A stretch of 15,934 bases of DNA from 40CM-4-65-16 sp035279785 (GTDB taxonomy: Bacteria; Chloroflexota; Dormibacteria; Dormibacterales; Dormibacteraceae), in the NCBI GenBank assembly GCA_035279785.1, contig DATEHC010000091.1, positions 1-15,934 of the forward strand, in the 5' to 3' direction. This document shows positions 6,529 to 12,558 of this stretch, one piece after another. The notes under the pieces are model-generated. The model was not told the origin of the DNA and did no database searches. It worked only from the letters and a program-made list of their open reading frames with translations. Numbering within the stretch: the stretch's first letter is position 1; each line of letters begins with the position of its first letter. Both the position numbers and the translations under genes were made by a program.

Positions 6529-8207
6529 TGCTCGGGCATCTCCCAGAACTCGTTCAGCGACTTGCCCAGCGGGACGATCGGGTAGACGTTCGCCTCGGGG
6601 TCGATGCGGAAGTCGATGAGGAACGGACCCTTCGTCCGTTCCGCGGCGTCGAACGCGGGCGCGACATCCTCGAGCTTCTCGACCCGCATCGCGGGCATCC
6701 CGTAGGCCTCGCTGAGCTTCACGAAATCGGGCATGTGGGTCAGGTCGACCTGCGAGCGCACCCCGCCGTAGAAGTCGTCCTGGAACTGCCGAACCATGCC
6801 GAGCGAGAAGTTGTTGAGGAGCACGATCTTCACGTCGAGCTGGTGCTCGACCGCGACCGACAGCTCCTGCGCGGTCATGACGAAGCCGCCCTCGCCGGCG
6901 ACGCACCAGACCGGAGCGTCGGGCCGCGCGAACTTTGCGCCGAGCGCTGCGGGCAGGGCAAAGCCCATCGTCCCCGCGCCGCCGGAGTTTATGAACAGCC
7001 CTGGCCGGTCGTAGTTCCACCAAAGCGCGGCCCAGATCTGGTTCTGGCCGACGTCGGCGACGACGATCGCGTCGTTGTTGGCGCGGCGGTACATGTCGAT
7101 CAGCACGTCCTGCGGCTGCAGCCAACCGTTCGAGTGCTTGTAGCGAAGGGGGTGCTCCTCGCGCCATCGGTCGATCTGGGTGAGCCAGTCGGCCCGCCCG
7201 CCGTCCAGGTCGCCGACATGTGGCAGCATCGCGGAGAGCGCCTGCTTCGCGTCGGCCACCAGCTCGATGTGCCGTCGGACGTTCTTGCCCATCTCCGACC
7301 CGTCGATGTCGATGTGGATGAAAGTCTTGACCTTCGGCGCAAAGTCGGCGAGTCGCGCGGTGACGCGGTCGTCGACCCGCATCCCGACCATCATGAGAAC
7401 GTCGGCGTTCTGCACGGCCTTGAGGTTCCAGCCCGTCCCCATGAAGCCGGTCATGTGCAGAGACAGCGGGTGCTTCACCGGGAAAGCGCCGATGCCCAGC
7501 AGGGTCGTGCCCACGGGCGTCGCGGCGGCCTCGGCCAGCTCCTGCAGCTGCGCCTCGGCGTGGCTCAGCAGCACGCCGTGCCCGGCCAGGATGACCGGCC
7601 GCTCGGCCTCGCTCAGCGCCTGCGCGGCCTGGCGGGCGTGTTCGACGTCGACGTGGCCGTTGAGGCGGTAACCCGGGATCTCGAGTCTTTCGGGGGTGAC
7701 GCGCTCGGCGTCGGCCTGCTGCACGTCCTTGCAGATGTCGACCAGGACCGGGCCCGGCCTGCCGGTGGTGGCGATGTGGAACGCCTCGTGGATCACGCGC
7801 GGCAGCTGGTCGATCGAGGTCACCAGGTAGCTGTGCTTGGTCACCGACGACGTTGCGCCGATGACGTCCGACTCCTGGAACGCGTCGCGCCCGACCTGCG
7901 TCGACACGACCTGGCCGGTGATAGCGACCATGGGCACCGAGTCCATGTAGGCGGTGCAGAGGCCGGTGACCAGGTTCAGCGCGCCGGGCCCGCTCGTCGC
8001 GAAAACTACGCCCGGTCGCCCCGACGCGCGGGCGTAGCCGTCGGCCATGTGGGCCGCGCCCTGCTCGTGGCGGACCAGCACGTGCTTCAGGTTCGGGAAC
8101 TCGTGCAGGTGCTGGTAGATCGGCAGGTTGGCGCCGCCGGGGTAGCCGAAGATGTACTCCACACCTTCGCGCTCCAGCGCTTCCAGCACCATCTGGGCTC
8201 CGGTCAT
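6525..8207 (-). CDS. ilvB: Acetolactate synthase large (catalytic) subunit
   Basis: 560 residues, normal for a biosynthetic AHAS. This ThDP, FAD and Mg2+ enzyme joins two pyruvates to acetolactate (Val/Leu) or pyruvate with 2-oxobutyrate (Ile). Motifs: IFGYPGGANLPIY (~19-31), catalytic Glu48 in RHEQGAAHMADGYAR, SGPGALNLVTG (~72-82), GRDAFQE (~106-112), GTMGFALPAALGA (~412-424) and NNFSLGMVRQFQDDFY (~465-480). The ThDP/Mg motif, normally GDG, reads GEG (438-440), a conservative but rare Asp-to-Glu change at a metal ligand. The ATG start gives the family's usual N-terminus; an AAGGAG (8222-8227) lies 14 bases upstream, farther than ideal. It is the first gene of the operon, behind the attenuator. 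Confidence 0.95.
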   Translation of the reverse strand: MTGAQMVLEALEREGVEYIFGYPGGANLPIYQHLHEFPNLKHVLVRHEQGAAHMADGYARASGRPGVVFATSGPGALNLVTGLCTAYMDSVPMVAITGQVVSTQVGRDAFQESDVIGATSSVTKHSYLVTSIDQLPRVIHEAFHIATTGRPGPVLVDICKDVQQADAERVTPERLEIPGYRLNGHVDVEHARQAAQALSEAERPVILAGHGVLLSHAEAQLQELAEAAATPVGTTLLGIGAFPVKHPLSLHMTGFMGTGWNLKAVQNADVLMMVGMRVDDRVTARLADFAPKVKTFIHIDIDGSEMGKNVRRHIELVADAKQALSAMLPHVGDLDGGRADWLTQIDRWREEHPLRYKHSNGWLQPQDVLIDMYRRANNDAIVVADVGQNQIWAALWWNYDRPGLFINSGGAGTMGFALPAALGAKFARPDAPVWCVAGEGGFVMTAQELSVAVEHQLDVKIVLLNNFSLGMVRQFQDDFYGGVRSQVDLTHMPDFVKLSEAYGMPAMRVEKLEDVAPAFDAAERTKGPFLIDFRIDPEANVYPIVPLGKSLNEFWEMPEQ

Positions 8208-8247
8208 CTGTTTGTGGCGGGCTCCTTTTTCTCTCTCAGAAATGAAG

Positions 8248-8276
8248 AAAGCCCCCGCCTTTCGGTCGGGGGCTTT
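8248..8276 (-). terminator. Attenuator terminator of the ilvBNC-leuA-pheA operon
   Basis: A perfect 10-bp stem (8248-8257 with 8267-8276) closes a 9-base loop. In the minus-strand RNA it reads AAAGCCCCCG, loop, CGGGGGCUUU, followed by a U-rich stretch (CUUCAUUUCU). It lies between the leader-peptide stop and ilvB, so termination here would block the whole operon. It has a U-run in the plus direction too, but no gene is transcribed towards it from the left. Its 5' arm can pair alternatively with the leader-peptide coding sequence (see 8312-8319). Confidence 0.8.
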
Positions 8277-8298
8277 TGCGATCTACTTGGTGGTCTGG

Positions 8299-8382
8299 CT
8301 AGGTCGCTCGTGCCCCCGATTCAATGCCAATAAGGCCCAGAAGGCCAAGAAGTACGAGGCCGAGCACGCGTGACTGCGCCAT
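8299..8382 (-). CDS. ilv operon leader peptide (27 aa)
   Basis: A small ORF from ATG at 8382 to TAG at 8299, in the right place for an attenuation peptide. Residues 6-20 read VLGLVLLGLLGLIGI: 11 of 15 are Val, Leu or Ile, with four Gly. The control codons are mostly A/T-ending (CTT four times, ATT twice, GTA once), which is unusual in this GC-rich DNA and suits sensitivity to scarce tRNAs. The codons just after the control run (Ser22-Gly23-Ala24) encode the RNA segment that forms the antiterminator. An in-frame ATG at 8394 would add four residues; neither start has a clear Shine-Dalgarno, but a TAnnnT hexamer (TAACAT, 8398-8393) sits 10 bases upstream of 8382, so the message may have almost no 5' UTR. 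The peptide itself probably has no function after translation. Confidence 0.8.
   Translation of the reverse strand: MAQSRVLGLVLLGLLGLIGIESGARAT
8312..8319 (-). promoter_or_regulatory. Antiterminator arm within the leader peptide gene
   Basis: In the minus-strand RNA this segment is UCGGGGGC, the exact complement of GCCCCCGA at 8273-8266, which is the 5' arm of the terminator plus one base. Pairing the two (8 bp) prevents the terminator from forming. A ribosome at the stop codon (8301-8299) would cover this segment and allow termination. A ribosome stalled on the earlier Leu/Val codons would leave it free, so the operon is read. This is the standard logic of amino-acid attenuation. Confidence 0.7.
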
Positions 8383-8475
8383 GTGAACGTGCATGTTAAC
8401 GAGCGGACCCGGCCCTGGGGTTGTGGCCAAGGCACAAATTTCCCGCATCATCCGGCCGTAGAGTTGTCGCTCTCG
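8383..8475. promoter_or_regulatory. Divergent promoter region between ilv leader and leuC
   Basis: This 93-bp stretch must hold the promoters for both the leftward ilv operon and rightward leuCD. Candidate -10 hexamers fit TAnnnT: TAACAT on the minus strand (8398-8393), 10 bases before the leader ATG, and TAGAGT on the plus strand (8459-8464), 11 bases before the leuC ATG. Neither has a convincing -35, and neither gene has a clear Shine-Dalgarno, which would fit near-leaderless messages. No obvious operator palindrome was seen. Confidence 0.4.
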
Positions 8476-9852
8476 ATGCCTGCCACGCTCGCCCAGAAGC
8501 TCTGGGATGCCCACATCGTCCGCTCCACCCCCGGTGAGCCCGACCTGCTCTTCGTCGACCTCCACCTGGTCCACGAGGTGACCTCGCCCCAGGCTTTCGA
8601 GGGCCTCCGCCTGGCCGGGCGGCACGTCCGCCGGCCGGATCTGACCGTAGCCACCATGGACCACAACGTGCCCACCCGCGGGGGGGTCCGCTCGGCGGAC
8701 GAGCTCTCGCGCAAACAGATGGACGTGCTCGAGGAGAACTGCCGGCTGGAGGGCATCCCCCTCCACAAGATCGGGAGCCGGCGCCAGGGGATCGTGCACG
8801 TGATCGGGCCGGAGCTCGGTCTCACCCAGCCGGGGATGCTGATCGTCTGCGGGGACTCGCACACCTCTACCCACGGGGCATTCGGCGCGCTCGCGTTTGG
8901 CATCGGCACATCGGAGGTCGAGATCGTGCTGGCTACGCAGTGCCTGCCGCAGCAGCGTCAGGGCGGGCTGGCGGTGAACGTGACCGGCGGCCTGCCGGTG
9001 GGCGTCACCGCGAAGGACATCGTCCTGGGCATCATCGGCAAGACGGGCACCTCCGCGGGCCAGGGGCACCTTGTGGAGTACCGCGGTCGAGCCATCCGCG
9101 CCCTTTCCATGGAAGGCCGGATGACCGTCTGCAACATGTCGATCGAGTGGGGCGCCAAGGCCGGGATGGTCGCGCCGGACGACACGACTTTTGCCTACGT
9201 CGAAGGGCGGCCACACGCTCCCAAAGGTCCGGCCTGGGAGCAGGCGCTCGACGCCTGGCGATCTCTACCGACCGACGAAGGGGCCGCCTTCGACCATGAG
9301 ATCGACCTCGACGCGAGCCGGCTCGAGCCGCACGTCACCTGGGGCACGACGCCTGGCCAGGTGGTCGCGGTCACGGGCCGGGTCCCGTCGCCGAGGTCGG
9401 AGACCGACGAGCGCGCCCTGCGCTACATGGATCTCCTGCCGGGAACCGCGCTCGCCGACATCGCCATCGATCGCGTCTTCATCGGCTCGTGCACGAACGC
9501 TCGACTCGAGGACCTGCGTGCCGCGGCGGCGGTGATCCAGGGGCGGCGCGTCCACCCCAAGGTGCGCGCCATGGTCGTGCCCGGCTCGACAGCGGTCAAG
9601 CGGGCGGCGGAGGACGAGGGGCTGGACCAGGTGTTTCGCGCGGCCGGGTTCGAGTGGCGCAACGCGGGCTGCTCGATGTGCCTGGGCATGAATCCGGACA
9701 TCCTCGCTCCCGGCGAGCGCTGCGCATCGACGTCGAATCGCAACTTCGAGGGACGCCAGGGATCGGGCGGGCGAACTCACCTGATGTCGCCGCCGATGGC
9801 CGCGGCCGCCGCGCTGACCGGCCACCTGGTCGACGTCCGGGAGCTTCTCTAG
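8476..9852 (+). CDS. leuC: 3-isopropylmalate dehydratase, large subunit
   Basis: 458 residues from ATG at 8476, which gives the family's usual N-terminus (TLAQKLWDAHIV). A GTG at 8383 in the same frame would add 31 atypical residues across the promoter region. With LeuD it isomerises 2-isopropylmalate to 3-isopropylmalate, using a [4Fe-4S] cluster. Motifs: TMDHNVPTR (~60-68), CGDSHTSTHGAFGALAFGIGTSEVE (~125-149, quoted here as the known active-site block), EWGAKAGMVAPD (~224-235) and the three cluster cysteines at ~339 (GSCTNARLEDLR), ~399 and ~402 (GCSMCLGMNPD). In the segment after GTSEVE the usual ATQTL reads ATQCL. leuD follows with no gap. leuB is not in the window. Confidence 0.95.
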   Translation: MPATLAQKLWDAHIVRSTPGEPDLLFVDLHLVHEVTSPQAFEGLRLAGRHVRRPDLTVATMDHNVPTRGGVRSADELSRKQMDVLEENCRLEGIPLHKIGSRRQGIVHVIGPELGLTQPGMLIVCGDSHTSTHGAFGALAFGIGTSEVEIVLATQCLPQQRQGGLAVNVTGGLPVGVTAKDIVLGIIGKTGTSAGQGHLVEYRGRAIRALSMEGRMTVCNMSIEWGAKAGMVAPDDTTFAYVEGRPHAPKGPAWEQALDAWRSLPTDEGAAFDHEIDLDASRLEPHVTWGTTPGQVVAVTGRVPSPRSETDERALRYMDLLPGTALADIAIDRVFIGSCTNARLEDLRAAAAVIQGRRVHPKVRAMVVPGSTAVKRAAEDEGLDQVFRAAGFEWRNAGCSMCLGMNPDILAPGERCASTSNRNFEGRQGSGGRTHLMSPPMAAAAALTGHLVDVRELL

Positions 9853-10443
9853 ATGCCGGCCTCGGTCAAGCAGGTCACCGGCCGGATGGCCCCCCTCGAC
9901 CTTGCGGACGTGGACACCGACCAGATCATCCCCAAGCAGTTCCTCAAGCGCATCGAGCGAACGGGGTACGGCCCTTTCCTCTTCTATGACTGGCGCGCAC
10001 GCGGCAACTTCGTGCTCGACCGGCCGGAGTATCGCGGCGCGTCGGTGCTGGTGGCAGGCGCCAACTTCGGCTGCGGCTCGTCGCGCGAGCACGCTCCGTG
10101 GGCGCTCCGCGATTTCGGCTTCAGGGCGATCATCGCTCCGTCGTTTGCGGACATCTTCCGCGCCAACTCGTACAAGACCGGAATCCTCGCGGTGACGCTG
10201 CCCGATTCGCAGGTGCGCCACCTGATGGACCTGGTGGCGGAGGATCCTCAGGTCGAGGTCGTGGTCGACCTCGAGAGGCAGCAGGTCCGCGGCGATGGTT
10301 TCGAATACCGCTTCGAGATCGACCCCTTTGCGCGGGAGATGCTGTTGGGTGGCCTCGACGACATCTCGCTGATCGAGCGCCACGTCGACGACATAAGCGC
10401 TTACGAGTCGCGCCGGTCTACCTGGATGCCCGCCGTCAAGTAG
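9853..10443 (+). CDS. leuD: 3-isopropylmalate dehydratase, small subunit
   Basis: 196 residues, the usual bacterial LeuD length. It forms the swivelling domain that completes the LeuC active site. Motifs: DVDTDQIIPKQFLK (~19-32), NFGCGSSREHAPWAL (~71-85) and the SFADIFRANSYKTGIL segment (~97-112). Its ATG directly follows the leuC stop, and GGGAG (9839-9843) lies 9 bases upstream, so the two subunits are made together. Its 3' end overlaps the convergent marR-type gene by 8 bp, leaving no room for a separate terminator between them. Confidence 0.95.
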   Translation: MPASVKQVTGRMAPLDLADVDTDQIIPKQFLKRIERTGYGPFLFYDWRARGNFVLDRPEYRGASVLVAGANFGCGSSREHAPWALRDFGFRAIIAPSFADIFRANSYKTGILAVTLPDSQVRHLMDLVAEDPQVEVVVDLERQQVRGDGFEYRFEIDPFAREMLLGGLDDISLIERHVDDISAYESRRSTWMPAVK

Positions 10444-10846
10444 AGATCGTTTCGCGCGTCTCGCGCAAGAACCGAAGGATCACTTCGAGCTCGCCGGGTT
10501 CGAAGGCGCTGAGCAGGCGCCGCATCCGCTGCTCGATCCGGCCGAAGATCTCGTCATCCACCGAGTGGGCCTTGTCGGTGGCCTCGACCACGACGCTGCG
10601 GCGGTCGTGCTCGTGCCGCCGGCGCCGGATGTAGCCGGCCCGCTCCAGCCGCTCGAGCGCAATGCTGAGGCCGCCGCTGGTCAGCCCGACGGCCGCTGCG
10701 AGCTCGGTCGGCTTTTGTGGACCCGCGCTCGTCAGCACGTCGACGCAGCGCAGATCGGTTCGGTTGATGCCGAAGCGGAGAGCAGCTTTCTCATCGAGCC
10801 CGTCGATTGCGGTGCTGAGGCGCCTGAGCTCCTCCTGCGCCTCCAC
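10436..10846 (-). CDS. MarR-family transcriptional regulator
   Basis: 136 residues from GTG at 10846, or 151 from a TTG at 10891. I prefer GTG because GAGAG lies 6 bases upstream and the TTG sits on the edge of the operator. The winged helix-turn-helix is clear: RTDLRCVDVLTSAGPQKPTE, then LAAAVGLTSGGLSIALERLE and RAGYIRRRRHEHDRRSVVVE, with the DRR wing typical of MarR. Helices on either side should form the dimer and ligand pocket. It is divergent from the membrane-protein gene at 10950, and an 11-bp inverted repeat lies in the gap. It probably represses that promoter and perhaps its own, with release by an unknown small ligand. Confidence 0.85.
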   Translation of the reverse strand: MEAQEELRRLSTAIDGLDEKAALRFGINRTDLRCVDVLTSAGPQKPTELAAAVGLTSGGLSIALERLERAGYIRRRRHEHDRRSVVVEATDKAHSVDDEIFGRIEQRMRRLLSAFEPGELEVILRFLRETRETIST

Positions 10847-10869
10847 GGCGAGCTCTCGGTGTCGCCTTC

Positions 10870-10899
10870 TTGACAACCCCCTATTTGGCAAAGTATCTT
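10870..10899 (+). promoter_or_regulatory. Promoter of the membrane protein-hydrolase operon
   Basis: TTGACA (10870-10875), a perfect -35, is followed after 18 bases by TATCTT (10894-10899) as -10. Transcription would start near 10906, about 44 bases before the GTG at 10950. The -10 lies inside the left arm of the inverted repeat at 10891-10915, so a bound repressor would block RNA polymerase. Confidence 0.55.
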
Positions 10900-10915
10900 T
10901 GTGACAAAGTTACTT
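10891..10915. promoter_or_regulatory. MarR-type operator, 11-bp inverted repeat
   Basis: AAGTATCTTTG (10891-10901) and CAAAGTTACTT (10905-10915) are inverted copies that match at 10 of 11 positions around a TGA centre. Size, spacing and place between divergent genes suit a MarR dimer. It covers the -10 and probable start site of the rightward promoter and lies upstream of the marR-type gene, so one bound dimer could control both directions. Confidence 0.6.
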
Positions 10916-10949
10916 AGTCTCATAGAGATCATACAGGGAGGGAATTCAG

Positions 10950-11669
10950 GTGGGGACGGGCGTAAGGCGGTCGGAGGCAGTCGCGCTCCTGGCTCAAGCA
11001 CCGTTGTTGGCTGGCGTGAACACAAGGAGATGGCTCGCTGCCAGCGGGCTTATCGGCCTGCTCGCGCTCGCGGTCTACTTCGTGGCGCCGGCGCTCGCGG
11101 GCTGGCCTTTTGGAGGTGGCTCATCATCGGCGATCGCCGCCTATGCGTCGAGCCACGAGGCGCTTTTCTTCGCCGGCGCGTGGCTGCAGGTGACCGGAAC
11201 GATGCTCATCGTGATCTTCTTCACCGGTCTGGTCGCCACCGCCCGCGCGACAACCCGGCTTTCGGGTCTGGTCGTGATCATCGCCTCGACGTCATTGCTC
11301 TCGCTAGTCCTGGTCGAGGCCCTGCTGACGGTCTTCGTACCGATCGCCGCCGGCGGCGGCGACCGCGAGGCGGCTTCGCTGGCTTTTGGTCTCGTCAACG
11401 GCACGTTTGCACGCATCTTCCCGCTGGCGCCGGCGTCGTTTTCGTATCTCGGCCTGGGCTGGGTCGTGCTCGAAACCGGCGTCCTCGATCGCCGGCTGGG
11501 CTATGCGGCCCTCGGGTTGGGAGCGGCGTTCGAGCTGGCCGGTCTGATCGCGATCGCAAGCCCCACGGGCGTGATCTTCGCCACCGTACTTTCGGTCTTT
11601 CAGGTGCTCTGGGTGGCGGCCGCGGCCATCGCTTACGCGGTCAGGCCATCGCCTGCGGCGGCGGCATAG
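10950..11669 (+). CDS. Uncharacterised integral membrane protein, about six TM helices
   Basis: 239 residues from GTG at 10950; AGGGAGG (10935-10941) lies 8 bases upstream and supports this start. After a short basic N-terminus, hydrophobic stretches at ~28-49, 72-97, 104-130, 153-176, 183-205 and 208-231 suggest about six transmembrane helices; the last residues are Ala/Pro-rich. No catalytic or transport motif was recognised. The layout (N-terminal helix, a loop with YASSHEALFFAGAW, then helix pairs) recalls small DUF4386-like membrane proteins, but that is a loose likeness. It is the first gene after the MarR-type operator and is followed 19 bp later by the hydrolase, so the two likely form a repressed, inducible pair. 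Confidence 0.75.
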   Translation: MGTGVRRSEAVALLAQAPLLAGVNTRRWLAASGLIGLLALAVYFVAPALAGWPFGGGSSSAIAAYASSHEALFFAGAWLQVTGTMLIVIFFTGLVATARATTRLSGLVVIIASTSLLSLVLVEALLTVFVPIAAGGGDREAASLAFGLVNGTFARIFPLAPASFSYLGLGWVVLETGVLDRRLGYAALGLGAAFELAGLIAIASPTGVIFATVLSVFQVLWVAAAAIAYAVRPSPAAAA

Positions 11670-11688
11670 TCGGATAGATTTCAGGCTC

Positions 11689-12456
11689 GTGGAGAGCCTG
11701 CGCCTGGTATCGCCCAACGCTTACCTTCGCTACCTCGACTTTCCAGGCGACAAAACGCCAATCGTCTTCATTCACGGCATGGGCTGCGCGTCGACGATCG
11801 ACTATGCCCGCGTCATTGCGAATCCGGCGCTTGCAGGCCACCGATTCCTACTGCCTGACATGCTCGGCCACGGATATAGCGACGCCCCGCAGGACTTCTC
11901 CTACGCAATCGACGCTCATGCGAGAACCATCGCAACCCTTCTCGACCAGCTGTCGATCAAGGGAGCCGTCGTGTTTGGACACAGCGCGGGCGGATCGGTC
12001 GCGATCGCACTTGCGTCGCAGCGGCGAGACCTCGTCGGGCGATTGATTTGCTCGGAATCCAATCTCAACCCTGGCGGCGGAACAGTCAGCAAGGCCGTCG
12101 CGGCACAGACGGAAGAAGAGTTCACCGCGGCTGGACACCGCGCCGTGGTGCAGCAGGTCATCGCGACGGGTTGGACTTCACGCGCCGCAACATTTCGTAC
12201 GACGAACCCCATCGCATTCCACCGCACGGCGCGGTCGCTGGTGGAAGGCAGCAGTCCGACCTGGATGGAATTGCTCGTCAGACTGAAGATTCCGCGGGCC
12301 TGGATCGTCGGGGAAAAGGACGCCCCGGACGACGATAAAGAACTCTTCGCCCCTCACGGCATACCGGTTTTCGTCGTGCCGGGCGGCGACCACGACATGG
12401 CTTTCGGGAACCCCGACGGCGTGGCCGAGACGATCGCCGGCGCGCTCAGGGCTTGA
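11689..12456 (+). CDS. Alpha/beta-fold hydrolase
   Basis: 255 residues from a GTG start, typical of the family. FIHGMG (~27-32) forms the oxyanion-hole segment, GHSAGG (~97-102) carries the nucleophile Ser99, Asp211 (in VGEKDAPDDD) is the likely acid and His235 (in GGDHDMAFGN) the base, so the triad looks complete. No signal peptide is seen; the protein should be cytosolic. It could be an esterase, lactonase or C-C bond hydrolase; the substrate cannot be read. It starts 19 bp after the membrane-protein gene and probably shares its MarR-controlled promoter. Its last codons and stop lie within a sequence that resembles the 3' end of an ilvD gene on the other strand, so its C-terminus may have been reshaped by a rearrangement. 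Confidence 0.85.
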   Translation: MESLRLVSPNAYLRYLDFPGDKTPIVFIHGMGCASTIDYARVIANPALAGHRFLLPDMLGHGYSDAPQDFSYAIDAHARTIATLLDQLSIKGAVVFGHSAGGSVAIALASQRRDLVGRLICSESNLNPGGGTVSKAVAAQTEEEFTAAGHRAVVQQVIATGWTSRAATFRTTNPIAFHRTARSLVEGSSPTWMELLVRLKIPRAWIVGEKDAPDDDKELFAPHGIPVFVVPGGDHDMAFGNPDGVAETIAGALRA

Positions 12457-12484
12457 GCATCGCGCCTTCAGAAGCCGAGCCCAC
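12444..12484 (-). pseudogene. Remnant of an ilvD 3' end
   Basis: On the minus strand this segment encodes VGSASEGAMLKP and a TGA stop. It matches the last 12 codons and stop of the intact ilvD (VGSASEGAILRP, 12557-12597 with flank) at 35 of 41 bases. Four of the six differences are synonymous wobble changes and the other two give conservative I/M and R/K changes. It looks like the tail of a separately evolved ilvD left by recombination, not a recent copy. The hydrolase stop codon lies inside it. Confidence 0.65.
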
Positions 12485-12489
12485 CCTCG

Positions 12490-12505
12490 GATAGTCCGGA
12501 CTATC
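12490..12505. repeat. 16-bp palindrome, copy 1
   Basis: GATAGTCCGGACTATC is a perfect palindrome and is repeated at 12533-12548. It lies 5 bases from the ilvD-tail remnant, in the gap between the convergent hydrolase and ilvD genes. It could be a regulator site, a REP-like element or a scar of rearrangement. Confidence 0.6.
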
Positions 12506-12529
12506 ACCGGGTCGCGGCGCCGGAAAAGC

Positions 12530-12551
12530 GCGGATAGTCCGGACTATCCGC
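12530..12551. repeat. 22-bp palindrome, copy 2
   Basis: This copy has the same 16-bp core as 12490-12505, extended by GCG on the left and CGC on the right to a perfect 22-bp palindrome. It lies 7 bases beyond the ilvD stop. Without a loop or T-run it is a poor intrinsic terminator. The pair of copies, 24 bases apart, is the only repeat of this kind in the window. Confidence 0.65.
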
Positions 12552-12558
12552 ACATTGC

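Noticed and set aside
6528..8333. Plus-strand open frame of 601 codons opposite ilvB
   Set aside because: Same shadow effect; the opposite strand encodes a complete AHAS with all motifs.
8208..8382. T-box or branched-chain riboswitch before ilvB
   Set aside because: The region is too short and no T-box consensus was seen; the peptide, terminator and antiterminator explain it fully.
8383..8475. Longer leuC from the GTG at 8383
   Set aside because: The extra 31 residues are unlike LeuC and cross the only space available for both divergent promoters; ATG at 8476 fits the family start.
8395..9216. Leader ORF extended far upstream (open to 9216)
   Set aside because: That part is antisense to leuC. 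Only the last 27-31 codons, next to the terminator, make sense as a leader peptide.
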